A stretch of 64,000 bases of DNA, taken from NCBI RefSeq assembly GCF_000247695.1, contig NW_004624795.1, positions 2,838,237 to 2,902,236 of the forward strand. The letters run 5' to 3'. The notes under the pieces were generated by a model that worked only from the letters and a program-made list of their open reading frames with translations, ran no database searches and had not been told where the DNA came from. The position numbers and the translations under genes are program-made. Of the stretch, positions 47,082-58,245 are shown one piece after another (position 1 is the stretch's first letter; every line of letters begins with the position of its first letter). The DNA comes from Heterocephalus glaber. Lineage: Eukaryota; Chordata; Mammalia; Rodentia; Bathyergidae.

Positions 47082-48289
47082 AAACTCAGTGATCCAGCAT
47101 CTACAAAAAGACCAAGCAATTCATTCACCCTCTGTCCCCACCTGGGGCCCACTCACTAATGTCCTTCCCAGCATATAACATGCCTCTGTCACCCGCTGTG
47201 TCCCCTGTTGCGGGCACTGAGACAGATCTGTCGCCTCTGGTAGAGGAACCTTCACAAGTGCCAGGACAAGACACAGGGACCTGCTTCTGTGACCACACCC
47301 AGCCCGTCAGTGCCACTCCCCGAGGTTCTCCAGGGCCAGCCAGCCCCAGCCAAAAGGAAGTGACAGCTTCCAGAGGCCTGAGCTGAGTGAGCAGCAGGAG
47401 TTGCCATCTGCGCCGTCCAGGATTTGAATGACAGCTACCTTCCCAACAGGCTGCACAAGTAATTTAACATGAATGCCAGAAAAACAATCCTTGAGGACAG
47501 GTACAGGGGACCACACACCACAAAAACGTCTGACTCAAGAGTAGAGGAGCCATCTCTACCCCTCCAACACTCATTTGCCACCCGTCCTTGCACACACCAG
47601 GCAAGCTGCTCCCTCCACAGGTGCCCAGCTCTGAGCCAGCACCTGGATTTGGCTGTGCAGAGCCAGCTGGGGATGGGGGGCAGGGTGAGTTAGGGTGTAG
47701 GGCTGCCATAGGGCCGGCAGAGGAGAAAGGACATGGAGATCTCCACGGAGAGGGTGGTAAGAAAGAGGCAGCAAAAGCAGGGGCGGTTTAGCAAAGATTG
47801 AGGGCTGGGGTGGGCTCATGATGGTGGAAGAGGACAAAAGAACACTGATGAGCCAGGAAGTTAGGGGCCAAGTCTTTGAGGACAAGAAGATTCGCTTCAA
47901 ACTGAGGAGATGGTGGAGATCACAGCTGTCAAGGGGTGAGCTCAACGGGGCCCCTGCTCTGGAGGTGTCTTCCATGGGGGGGAGGGGAGAGGTTTGGGCT
48001 GAGCCGACCCTGGGGAGCTGAGTGGAGTGGGGGAGGCTGGGAGAAGAAAGTGAGGCGAAAAAGGCGGAAAAGGAGAACCTGGAGGGTCGGTCTAGGAGAT
48101 TTGCGCAGGACATCAGGATTGTCACAGGGGTTGAGATGCGTGGCCCAGGCCGGCGCTGCAATTCGGCTGCAGGGGCTGCATTTAGCCGAGAGGGGTGGGG
48201 AGGGGCAGGGGGTCTGGTCAAGGTGGGGATCCGGAGCCGGGCTGTCTCCAGAGCTTAGAGCCCCGGAGAGGGCACCACCGCAGCGGCCC

Positions 48290-48680
48290 TGCTCAGCTCT
48301 CCTCGTCGCCAGGCTGCTAAATGACCACAGGAAGGGGACAGCCAGCTTTGGCGCTCAGGCCATCAACTAGGCGAAAAGACACCTCGGGCCTGAGGTCATC
48401 ACGCCGGGTCGGCGTCCGGCCCCGCCCCTCCGGGCCCCAGAGCCAATCGCGAGGCCCAGTTGAGCTGGAGGGCGGGGGCAGCTCCTCCCGGAAGCTGAGG
48501 TGCAGACCCTCAGGAGCCGGGCGGTGTGTGATACTGGTGGCTGCGGGCACCGGGAGGCTCCCCTGGCCGCAGAAGCTAGGGCTCGTGTGCGGGCGGAACG
48601 GGAGGCCCAGTTACCTCCCGCAGATCTGCGTCAGGCAGGGTCCTGGCTTCTGGATCCCCGATCTAGCTCGGCCTGGGCAC
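48290..48680 (+). promoter_or_regulatory. Promoter-like CpG-rich island without an adjacent gene
   Basis: Contains a GC box (CGGCCCCGCCCCTCC, 48,417), CCAAT at 48443-48447, a CRE-like GAGGTCATCACG near 48,392 and many CpGs, within otherwise CpG-poor DNA. No recognisable coding exon follows on either strand. It could start a non-coding RNA or be a relic of a retrocopy or moved promoter. Confidence 0.4.
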
Positions 48681-49325
48681 CACCTACGCAACTTGGGGTG
48701 TCACTTCGCCTCACTCAGCTGACGATTGTCAGCCATTGGCCTACCAAGACGGGGTGGCAGGTGCCAGGGCACCTCAAGTGCAAGAGAGGCTTTCTCACAT
48801 GCCTGCTTATGAGGTGGGCTGCAGTGACCTCATCTTCACTCCTTTCTATGCAGGGGCTGGAAGCCCAGGAGCCACACTTCATCTCCTGCCGGCAGGATGC
48901 TGCCAGTAGAATGCACTCTTGTAAAATCTGGAAACGAAGACGAGTCGAGGGCCTTTCTTTCCTCCTCTGCAGCAGCAGATGGGCACGCCTGAGTGATCAC
49001 CTGGACTGCATATTCCCCACGAGTCACCAGCCTGGGGGCTGTGGGGCGATAGCGTTGTTTCCTAGCGTCCTGACTTCTTTGACCCTTTGGAAAGCAGCCC
49101 TGATAACCCGAAAACTAGTGCTGGGATCCCCTGCCCCAGCTTTACCATCTCTGACCCCTCTGCTGCTAAGCACTAATGGGCAGTGCTTTTCGTCTTGAAG
49201 TATTAGGGCTTTCTGACTTTCTGCCTGAGGTAGTTGTGGAGAATCATGGTTATTTTACCACTGTTTGTTTAAAGTCTGCATTGCAGCTGAGTGATGAGTA
49301 ACTTTCTACACTACTGGGTGATCTA

Positions 49326-49742
49326 ACTGCTTGTCATGTCTTAAAGCAAACCATTTCTTCCCTATCCTAATATAACATCAAACGTCCCTTTCAAGTACAA
49401 ACATATACATTATATATTATTCTGATGCCTTTCATCATAACCCTAGTCAGCCTGTGCAGACTTGTTAATTAAGTCTACTCTGAAGGACTGTTTTTAACAA
49501 TGCCCGGAGCCACTGGACTGTCAAATAAAACATTACCAGTCTTCAAGCTACACTCGCCTGTCCTCAGAACTGAGATGGATGTCAATAAAATGCTGTGACC
49601 TGATGAAAGTGTACCTGGGATGACATTTCCAGACCACTCCCCATGTTAAAATCAAATATAAAAATTTTAGCCTTTCACCAGGACTCTCTTGGACACGCCC
49701 ACTGCTCTCTTCCAGTGGATCAATACACTCTTAACTTTGCTG
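49326..49742. repeat. Dispersed repeat of unknown family, copy 1
   Basis: Aligns with 58,788-59,196. Shared blocks include ACCATTTCT, CCCATCC/CCTATCC, TAATATAACATCAAA, GTGACCTGATGAAAGTG, CCTGGGATG, and GTTAAAATCAAAT followed by TTTCACCA/TTTCGCCA and CAGTGGATCAA. It may be part of an LTR that extends to about 50.29 kb, where the sequence looks LTR-like (polypyrimidine, then TTTCTACAACA). The class is uncertain. Confidence 0.55.
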
Positions 49743-50144
49743 TATTCCTTAATATTGATATGGAAAAGTTTTAGATAACGTAATAGATTGAATATTAAGG
49801 TAGTTGTAGAAGCAAAATAAGTAATGTGTTCTTTTAAGATTTGCTTTTCCCGTGACTCCTTGTTTAAGGTGAAGATTATCTGACTCTTAACAGGTAACTT
49901 CATTAACCTAACAATGTTACCATGCCAGGGTGAATTTACAAGGTATATGGCCTATCTTGTGTCTGTGACTTGTAAATAGGAACTGGAATTGTATTTACAT
50001 ATCAAAGACCACTAGGGATGAGATAATGGCTAAAAAGGATATAAAAAGGGAGATGCTGAACAAAGGGTGCGGATATTGACCAGACTGGTTTCTGGTGTTC
50101 CCGCCCACTTGTGAGAAGAAATTTTATTATTTTATCCGAATTCT

Positions 50145-50236
50145 TTTTTGCTTGTTTGTTTGGTACATGGGATTGAACTCGGATCCTTGCGCTTGCGCAG
50201 CAGGCAGCCGAAACCACTGAGCTAAATCCCCAGCCC
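50145..50236 (-). repeat. ID-like SINE with 16-bp target duplication (one mismatch)
   Basis: ATTTTATCCGAATTCT at 50129-50144 and ATTTTATCCAAATTCT at 50237-50252. Confidence 0.93.
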
Positions 50237-50367
50237 ATTTTATCCAAATTCTGTGTCTCTGTGTATTTCTTTCCGAGATTTCTACAACATTATTGGTAAG
50301 TTCTTTTTGCCACTCATGGCCCCAGCCTTATACACAAATAGTGTGACATAATAAGAAGGATGCTTTT

Positions 50368-50456
50368 TTTTTTTTTTTTGCAGTACTGGGGATTGAACTC
50401 AGGACCTTGGGCTTGTGAGGCAGGCACAGTGCCACCGAGCTAAATCCCCAGCCCAC
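50368..50456 (-). repeat. ID-like SINE with perfect 14-bp target duplication
   Basis: AGAAGGATGCTTTT at 50354-50367 and 50457-50470. Confidence 0.93.
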
Positions 50457-50486
50457 AGAAGGATGCTTTTGAAGATGTGGGTTTTT

Positions 50487-50564
50487 TTTCAGGTACCGGG
50501 GATCGAACTCAGGACCTTGTGCTTGCAAGGTAGGTGTGGCATCACTAAGCTAAATCCCCAGCCC
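50487..50564 (-). repeat. ID-like SINE
   Basis: Flanked by GATGTGGGTTTTTT and GATGTGGTTTTTT, an imperfect target duplication. Body GGTACCGGGGATCGAACTCA to GCTAAATCCCCAGCCC. Confidence 0.92.
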
Positions 50565-50691
50565 TGGATGTGGTTTTTTATCAATGGAGTACTACTTGGC
50601 CATAAAGAAGGATGAGCTTCAGACATTTCTAGCTAAATGGATGGACCCTGAGACCACTCTTAAGTGACATAAATCGGACACACACGTTTAG

Positions 50692-50778
50692 TCTCTTTTT
50701 TTTAGGTACTGGGGATTGAACTCAGGACCTCACGCTTGCCAGGCAGGTGCTGTGCCGCTGAGCTTAATCCCTGGCCCT
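50692..50778 (-). repeat. ID-like SINE with 16-bp target duplication (one mismatch)
   Basis: GGACACACACGTTTAG at 50676-50691 and GGACACACATGTTTAG at 50779-50794. Confidence 0.93.
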
Positions 50779-51479
50779 GGACACACATGTTTAGATACGG
50801 CATTGTTTTTCTGGTGTGAGAAACTGAATGTGGAAATAAGGACTGAGGTGTATAATGGATGTTGGGAAATGGGAAGAAAGTGTTCAAATGGGCAGGGGAA
50901 CAAGGGAGGAGGGAGGGAGAAAGGAAGGAAGGGACAAGAAAACAGTGAAAATAGAAGGAAAAATGGAAACAGAGCTTTTGTACAGAGGGAGGGGAGGGGG
51001 CTTGAGGGGGGAATGGGATTTAAAAAAAAAAGTATGTTTTGATGTCCTAAATCCTTGTAATTCCCTGAGTGGTCGGGTGCTGGGAGCATCTCTTGTCCTC
51101 ACGCTGGTCTCTGCCTGTGGTTCCAGACACAGAGTTCCTAAGTCTTCTGGAATTTTCTGTGGGACAGAAGCACCTTTCTTTCTAACGGCGCAACTCTTGG
51201 TGGGCTGCTGGATGAAAGGCGGTCACCAGAAAGCTACTCTCAGCTCTGACTCTGCCAGACTCTTACTAAGGTCAACACCCCTTCCTGTTCTAGAGTTTGA
51301 AGTGGCCTGGGGAGGTCCTGTCCTTGTGACTTCACGCTGTCACTGAAGAGCCGAGTACCATGTCTGACAGCGGCCGTCTCCTCCACAGCAGCGGCACCAG
51401 TGCTGTCACTGCGTCTTGATGGCAGCATGGTCTGTCCTTCCTCATATCCCAGTGTCCACTAGCAGGGCAGCATCAAGGC

Positions 51480-51600
51480 CTAAGGGGCTTTGGAGTCTAA
51501 TGGACTAACAGGGTTTCAGATCTGTGGCCTTGGGCACTTAGGTTGTTTATATTCTCTGAGCTCTGAGTCCTGATCTGTGAAATGATGGTAACATTTAGAA
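51480..51600 (+). repeat. MIR fragment
   Basis: TTGGAGTCTAATGGACTAAC, TGTGGCCTTGGGCACTTAGG and GATCTGTGAAATGATGGTAA. Confidence 0.65.
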
Positions 51601-51721
51601 ACAGGGCACATGACTCCACCGGAGTACCGAGCTGCAGCCATGGCTGTCACCGCCGAGGGCACCCACAGGAAGGAGCGCATCCTCTGCCTGTTTGAAGTGG
51701 ATGGGACTCTCAGGTCAGCTC

Positions 51722-51790
51722 ACCAGGGATCAAACTCAGGATCTTGCGCTTGCAAGGCAGGCGCTGTGTCAGTGAGCTAAATCCCCACCC
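51722..51790 (-). repeat. ID-like SINE inside the PMM1 pseudogene
   Basis: CAGGGATCAAACTCAGGATC to GAGCTAAATCCCCACCC. It separates the first PMM1-derived piece from the next. Confidence 0.85.
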
Positions 51791-53626
51791 TGTTTTTGAC
51801 AATTAACTGCATGTCTTGGGCCCCTGCCTGAGCTGCAGCACAGTGTTTCCTGAAGACTGACCCTGAGGTGTCCGCCTTCCTACAGAAGCTGTGAAGCAAG
51901 GTGCAGATCTGTGTGGTGGGCGGCTCAAGATCGCTGAGCAGCTGGAGGATGAGGATGAAGTCATTAAGTTCGATTGCATGCTCTACCTCAGCTATATGGC
52001 CCAGCTCAGGCTGCCCAAGAAGTGTGGTGTCTTCATCGAGTTCCACAAGGCAGGCCAAACATCTCGCCCATCGGCCACAGCTGCACCCTGGGGGAGCAGA
52101 TCGAGTTCTCCGAACTGGACAAGGTGCCACCACCTGTGACCCTAGGCCGTAGGACTTCAGTCTCTCGACCTCTCTGCCCGCCTGTTTTCTCATCAATGAA
52201 ACGGACCGGGGGCGGGGAGTTCTGGATGGACCAGTACTCTGGGGACCTGTCATGTGTCACTGCCATAGGCACATCTGCCCCTTTCCAGTGCTGCTGCTTT
52301 CCCTTCCTAGTGACCCGCACCACCAGCCCCCTACTCACCCAAGCCAACACCTAGGGCACATCTTCGCCACTTTCCCACCCACATCCAGTCCAGAAACCCG
52401 TTCCTCCAGCCTCCAGAGCCAGTCTCTAATCTGCACCATTGCAGAGCTGAGAACCTGCTCTTCAGGTTCCCGGAAGTCCCCTTCCTCTGTGCCCCTCACC
52501 AGGCAGCCTGACCCCAGCAGCCACCCTGCCTGCTCAGGCTGGTCTGTGGGCTCCACCACCCCTCCAGGCCCCACCTGCCTGCTTCCTCCATGGCCCACAG
52601 GGATCTTCAGGCTCACAAGAATGTCCCCCTGCCCAGCCCAGCCCATGAAATGTTCATGCAGCCAACACAGTCGTGGCTGTGGCCAGGCCTGTGAGCTGTG
52701 CGCGCCCACTGCCGCTCACGCGAAGGCTTTTGCGCAGCTCCTCACAGGCATTTCTAGTCCCGGAGCTTCGGTTTGCTGTGCTAACTTGGACAGGTGGACA
52801 CTGGGACCTGGGGCTCGGACTGCCCTGTCCCCTCCGCCTTCCTCTCAGGCCCCCTTCAGAAGGCCCAGTCCACACCCCCACTGCCAGGGATCTGGCTCTG
52901 CCAATGAGGCTGGATGACCTTGAACAGGCACTGCCCCTCTCTGAGCCTCATGCCCCCAAAAGCCCCCTTGTGCCCAGCACGGAGCCTGGCTCTGCGCCTC
53001 CCCCCTGCAGAAGGAGAGGATCTGGGAGAAGTTTGTGGAAGCCCTGAAGGCGGAGTTTGCAGGCAATGGGCTGAGGTTCTCCCGAGGCGGCATGGTCGGC
53101 TTTGACATCTTCCCTGAGGGCTGGGACAAGCGCTGCTGCCTGGACAGCTTCGACAGCATTCACTGCTTCGGAAATGGGAACAGCCCTGGTAGAAACGACT
53201 CTGAGATCTATGTCGACCCCCAGACTGCGGGCCACAGTGTGGTCTCCCCTCAGGACGCGGTTGGGCGGTCAGCCTACGATGGGTGAGCAGTCCCACGCCT
53301 AACACCGACTTCCAGAGAGCTCTACCCGGGCCCCCAGAGGGACGCGGCTCCTGCTGGGGCAGGGGACACCTGCTTCGAGGCACATCCACAGGTGAGACTG
53401 GCTCCCAGCCTGTGCCCGGAGTGGGCCCTGCCCTCCAGCCTGATGGCTGTGGCCGCAGCTGCTGCTTGTAGTTCGGAACAGAACGCGTCACATTGACACT
53501 AGGAGGAGACCGTGCGAAGGCACGATATGGAGCCACCCCACCTGCCTGCCCTGGACGGGAGGTGCCAAGCAGCGGGCAAGGGCAAAACTCAGCAATTTGT
53601 GTCACAAGCCGTAAAGGTCCCAGGAC

Positions 53627-53652
53627 AAAAAAAAAAAAAAAAAAAAAAAAAA
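53627..53652 (+). repeat. Poly(A) tail of the PMM1 retropseudogene
   Basis: Twenty-six A in a row, downstream of the PMM1-derived sequence. It is evidence for an RNA intermediate. Confidence 0.8.
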
Positions 53653-53929
53653 TTTAAAACAAAACAAAAATGATCTTTATAGATCATCAGGCTAAATGAA
53701 CAAGACCAGAATGTGCCAAACCCAGGTCTGGCACCACTGAAGCCAATCGGAAGTGGTAGGCGTTGCTGTTTCCTCTCATTCTTACTATTGAGTCTGTGCT
53801 TTAAATCCAGTAGGCCCCGGTTGGCGCACTAAGTCACCACGCAGAGAGACACACTTGGTGTTCGGCCTCTGTAAGGAACTGAGGGAGGTGACTTGGGCAG
53901 CCACCTAAAGCGGAGTTCCCGCAGGCATC

Positions 53930-54260
53930 AGGGAAATGACCAGAAAGGGAGACCTGACGGCCCCGCCCACTGCCCGACCCCTCCCCAGCGGAGGGCGTCA
54001 GGCGTTTCCCACCGTGGTCAAGAAAGGCTGAGTAGCCTGGAGTCCTGCAGGCCGGGATGGGCGGGGCCGGAAGTGGGCAGGTCTGGGTGGGCGGGGCGCC
54101 AGGAGCCACACACGGGCGACCCTCAGTGTCAGGAGGCCTGCGGTCCCTGGGAACCCGCCCCATTACCTGTGCTGGTGCCAACGCGAGGGCCCTGGAGAGT
54201 GACCGCCGTCCCAGCTCGCCTTCCCTCGTCCCTCCCCAGGCCTGCCTGCCAATGGCCAGG
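53930..54260. promoter_or_regulatory. GC-box cluster, no gene
   Basis: GGCCCCGCCCACT (53,959), GGGCGGGGCCGGAAG (54,059) and GGGCGGGGCGCC (54,089) occur within 150 bp, with CpG enrichment. It lies about 300 bp past the PMM1 retrocopy. No gene is recognised on either side. Confidence 0.3.
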
Positions 54261-54515
54261 GGCTGGGATTTCCGGAAGGAAAACAAACAAGCCAGTGTGA
54301 ATTTTCCAGCAGGGCCTAAGGGTGGAGATCCCCGACCGGGACAGCACGGGTTGGGGCTGGGCAGAAACGTGGGACTTGACCGCAGAGGGCATATTCTGGT
54401 GACCCCAGGCCCCCCAGCAGAGGAGCCGGAAGGTGGACGACCCCGCGTGCAGGCGGCCGGTGTGCACAATGGCCAGCTCGTCTGCTCTGCTTCCTCCCTC
54501 CCTTTTTTCCTCTTC

Positions 54516-54640
54516 CCGCTTTCGAATTCTGGGCCTTGGGCCCAGAGCCTTTCCGCCGAGCTACACCCCCAGCCCTACTTTGTATTTGGGGGACAGGGTC
54601 GTCCGGGCTGGGCCCAAACTTGCCACCCTCCTGTCCACCC
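54516..54640 (-). repeat. Degraded composite SINE, reversed
   Basis: TTTCGAATTCTGGGCCTTGG, GCCGAGCTACACCCCCAGCC, then GGGACAGGGTCGTCCGGGCT. Confidence 0.65.
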
Positions 54641-55124
54641 TCCCCCCGCCTGTGCGTGTCCTCCTTGGAGCAGGACACAGTGCCCGGGACACCGCGCAGG
54701 ATGCGTTTCTGCCCCCAGAGAGCGAGAAGTCCACACCGCCTGCCCGGGGAAGCAGGGCGGTCACAGGGGGATTGGCGCCTCGGCCCGCTCTCCTCGCTGA
54801 TGCCCGGCTCTGTGCATGCGCAGTCACAACCTGCATTTTCCACTCTGCCCATGGGGCTGCAGGGGTTATGAGTCGCTTCCATTTTCTTTCAGAAAAATGG
54901 TATTTATTAGCACCAGGAAATAAACTGGTGCTGTTGTTCCGGGCCTGCAGCACCTTTAGGAGCGCCCCATCCACATTCCCCATGGCTGCTGCCTCAACTG
55001 CCAGGAAAGAAGAGATGGCCTTCGGTCAGGGGACACTTCTGTCCACAGCCACAGGTCCCGGCCAGTACAATAGGGGCCAGGAAATATTCCAGTGCCACTT
55101 GCAAGGGAGTAAACCCAAATTTGG

Positions 55125-55278
55125 TCTTTTTTTTTTTTCTTGAGACAAGGTCTCAGTATGTCATTCAGCCTAATCTCGAACTCACTATGGAGCCTAGGGT
55201 GGGCTGGAATTCTTGGCAATCCTCCTGCCTCAGCCTCCCGAGTGCTGGTACTACAGTTGTGCCACCTCTCCTGGCACT
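55125..55278 (-). repeat. B1-like SINE
   Basis: TTGAGACAAGGTCTCAGTAT, CCTCAGCCTCCCGAGTGCTG and TTGTGCCACCTCTCCTGGCA. Confidence 0.85.
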
Positions 55279-55353
55279 ATACTCATCTTAACCCCAGGAA
55301 AGGCAACAGCAAAAAGAGAAAAGAGGGCCAGGAATGTAGCTCAGTTCAATTCC

Positions 55354-55354
<1 letters not shown>

Positions 55355-55389
<35 letters not shown>
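55355..55389. repeat. (GA)n microsatellite
   Basis: About 17 GA units, preceded by a short ID-like remnant (GGAATGTAGCTCAG at 55,331). Confidence 0.9.
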
Positions 55390-55393
<4 letters not shown>

Positions 55394-55449
55394 CTCTTGG
55401 CAAAGTGGCTCCTATCAGAAGGTCCCACTGAGGACAATGCAGCCACGCT

Positions 55450-57455
55450 CTGAGGCTGAGGACAGCCACCCCGGGTCCCCAGTGGAAGACCAGAGTGCCA
55501 GGCAGTCACCTGGTCAGCAGCCACTGGGCAGCCCAGCGGGCTCCTCACCCTCCCCGACTCTCCTGTCCCATGAGCATCACTGATGAGACAGCTGCTGATT
55601 ATGCCTTTCCTGTCCCACAGTGCATACCTCTGGTCTTGCTAGAACAAAACCTGTACCTTGATCCATAATCACAAGGACAAAACCACCCCAGACCCCACGT
55701 CTCGGGAAGAATGACTGTGGACGAACTTTGCACACAGCTTGGCCTGGTGCATTAGCAGGATTATCATCCCCACTTACTCTGTCCGCCTTGTGCAGTGAAC
55801 AAACTGCACGACCATACGAAGCGGAAGCATTTTATCCTCCCCAGTGCATTTTCTTGCGGAATTCCTCACTGTGTGCAAACATGTATTTAAGTATTTGCGT
55901 TTTCATTTCTTGCCACATCCCTAGAAATGTCATGAATTTCATACATTGTAATTGGGGAAAATTATGTTAACAGTAATGGCAAAGTTTGCTTTCTCCAGAG
56001 ACAGGACCGGATCTGTCGGGGACCACACCCTGGGGCAGGTCACTGTCCTCACCCTCGCTGACTGCTCTGCCACCTCGTGGCAGCTTTGCTCAGCTCCCTG
56101 AGGAAGACTGCCAAGGGATTGAGTAGCACATGGTTTCTCTGATCTGAGAAGCCCAAACGTAGATAAAGAGCACAATAAAGATAGATGATAGGAAGGAGGG
56201 GGTCAGGCCTTGCTCACATGGGAAGGGGTTCAGAGATGGCGGAGGGAGGGAGGGGATGCAAAAGAAACTGCGTGGTGGGCACAGTCCCACTCCCCACAAG
56301 GAAGGGAAGCATTACATACTGCAAACATGAGCCCACAAAAAGTAAACAAAAAATAAAAATAAATAAGTAAAAACATCCACAAACTAGGAATAGAAGGGAG
56401 TATCCTGAACCTAACAGAGATTTACAAAAACAACAACATACAAAAACTGGCTCATGTCCCACCTAATCAGGACTCCTGGTAAGATCAAGAACAAGGCCAG
56501 GACCCATTCTTATGTCTATTAAACTTTGCACTGGAAGTGCTAGCCAGGGCCACTGGTGGACTTTGTCGGCTGCCGGCCTCTGGAGCTTCTCAGGGTTAAC
56601 AGCTCCGAGTGCTTTGCTCTGTCCCCTTGTTCAGGATAAAAATCCTAAGTAGATTTGCAAGACCTTTGGAGCCCACACTACCTGAGCCGGAAGTAGGTCC
56701 TCACTGCTGTAGCACAGGGGCCAGTACACAGGAGGGAACCCCCTAGACTAAGCCCAGGAAGTGCCTGGGAAAGACTACAATACTTGTGGAGCAGTTTGCA
56801 GGCCTGTTTCAGCGAGGCGAGGGCTGGAACTAGGGATTCTTCTTGAAGGCTTGCTGTGAATGCCAGGTATGCAAATAAGGGCCAGATCCCGCCCTTCCTG
56901 ATCCCAGCCATCCAAGGTACCCTCTCCCCTTTCAAAATGCACCAGCAGTGTCTGAAGGGGGGCACCACGCTGCCTGCCTGGCTGCACTCATGTGGGAGTG
57001 GAGAATGGCGGTTTGATAGCCGGGGAGGACACTGAAGCAAACTGTCCTTGTCCACCGAGGTACAAGGAGGGCAAAGAGGAGCCAGGGGAAGGGGCAGACA
57101 GCTGCTGGCCAAGCTGCACCACTCTCCAGCTGGCAGGGAAAAGTGAGAGTCAGACTCCTTGGCTGTCTCAAAAAGCAGGGGAGTTTGGAGACAGAGCTGA
57201 GGTTCCTGCTGGCATGGAGAACACTCCTCAGGAAGCTCTGCAGGCTGACTTAGGACCCTGCCATGGGATGGAGAAGGTTGCTTGTCTGTGAAAGGTCCAA
57301 CCTGCTCAGGGGAGGACGGAGCTGGGGCCCTGTCCTGCTGAAGTTTCAATTGCAACTTTGTTGGTTAGCTCCTGAAGCTCGACAGTGACACCGTCCAGTG
57401 CTGGAGGCTGAATGAGGTTGGAGGCTCCTCTCACCTAGAGGAGAAACTGTTGCCT
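55450..57455. other. Intergenic DNA without recognised genes
   Basis: Mixed-composition DNA. A plus-strand A-rich segment at 56.33-56.45 kb resembles a degraded repeat tail. The minus-strand open frame at 56,678-57,355 has no recognised domain and is not flanked by convincing promoter or splice signals. Confidence 0.4.
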
Positions 57456-57459
57456 TGTG

Positions 57460-58245
57460 CTGTTTTCCAGACTGAGCTGGGGCCTGCTGCTGGCCTGGAG
57501 GAGGTTGAGCCTCCTCCTCTCCCTGCGTGGTCCTCATGTCCTCCAAAGCACATTAACTGTGACCAACGCCACATGTGAGTGATGAGCTTCACTCCTACAC
57601 AGAGATGGAGCTTTCACCTCCTGAGGTACCGACAACTGCTCTCCACCCTCCTCAGCAGCAAGGTCAGGCTGACCCTGGGCCTCCTGCTGGGTGAAGGTTC
57701 CCCTTCCTCCGGGCTGTGAGAACTGAGCTGTGGTTTCTTGCTGAGGAGAAAAGGACTGGACCTGGGGAGTCTCTGGGTGGAGAGTCTGGGCCTCCAGCTG
57801 GAAATGAGAAGGTGCAGTTTGTCCAGGGGCCTCTGAGGCTCATCTGGGTTCTCCTGGGACTCTGGATCAAGGCTGTTGTGCTCCGCTCTGTCCGTCCTTG
57901 TGTAGATATCATCATCCTTCGAGCTTCGCTCCTGAAGCTTGAGGTTTTACAAGTTGGTGTGGAGTTCCAAACAACACCTGAGCGAGTTGCCCATGCGGAG
58001 CCGGCTCCTCCTCCTTGTTCCGATGAGAAAGAAACTGTGCTGCGTTTGACTTCCAACTGTCCAGACGTGGAACAAGCACTTCACGTGCCTGGTGGTCTGC
58101 AGCCTGATGGGTCTGGCAGCCTGGATCTTCCTTTTGAGGCAAAGAGACGCAGCTAGAAATTGATTCTGACCCCATCTAGGATCAGAACCAGCTCTGGGAG
58201 CCTCTCTTGGCAAGGCAGCTTGGCACGCAGACCCTGATGTGGAGC
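57460..58245. repeat. Duplicated block, copy B (upstream of TOP2A)
   Basis: Second copy of the block at 22.0-22.9 kb. The tract 57,641-57,852 is identical to 22,311-22,522. Around it differences and small indels accumulate. The block continues with weaker similarity to about 58.25 kb (shared CAGACCCTGATGTGG). After an ID-like SINE and a dispersed repeat it ends with the RDM1 exon remnant near 59.3 kb. Confidence 0.85.

Larger units (their letters stand above)
50470..51045 (+). mobile_element. L1 3' end fragment split by ID-like SINEs
   Basis: Contains the ORF2 tail (TCAATGGAGTACTACTTGGC, 50580 on) and the purine-rich L1 3' UTR at 50.82-51.03 kb, which is the reverse complement type of 44.7-44.95 kb. 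ID-like SINEs interrupt it at 50,487 and 50,700. Confidence 0.8.
51600..53652 (+). pseudogene. PMM1: PMM1 (phosphomannomutase 1) semi-processed retropseudogene
   Basis: Sequence from 51640 translates as MAVTAEGTHRKERILCLF and continues with pieces matching PMM1: DPEVSAFLQKL, VQICVVGG, KIAEQLEDEDEVIKFD, LRLPKKCGVFIEF, IEFSELDK, KFVEALKAEFAGNGLRF, FPEGWDKRCCLD and GHSVVSPQDAV. Several exon joins are seamless, but 52128-53010 looks like one retained intron (donor AAG|gtgcca, acceptor cctgcag|AAGGAG). A 26-base poly(A) tract at 53627-53652 closes the copy. Damage: the catalytic nucleophile Asp of DVDGT reads Glu, an in-frame TGA follows FLQKL, there is a deletion/frameshift after VVGG, roughly 38 codons of the cap region are missing, and an ID-like SINE sits after the first exon piece. 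The authentic gene catalyses mannose-6-P to mannose-1-P conversion. This copy cannot make that enzyme. Confidence 0.85.

Noticed and set aside
51640..53290. Functional PMM1 paralogue
   Set aside because: Nucleophile change, in-frame stop, frameshift, a large internal deletion and a SINE insertion rule out a working enzyme.
54057..55143. Overlapping open frames of 236-247 aa on the plus strand
   Set aside because: They cross the degraded composite SINE at 54.5 kb in GC-rich DNA. No domain or splice evidence.
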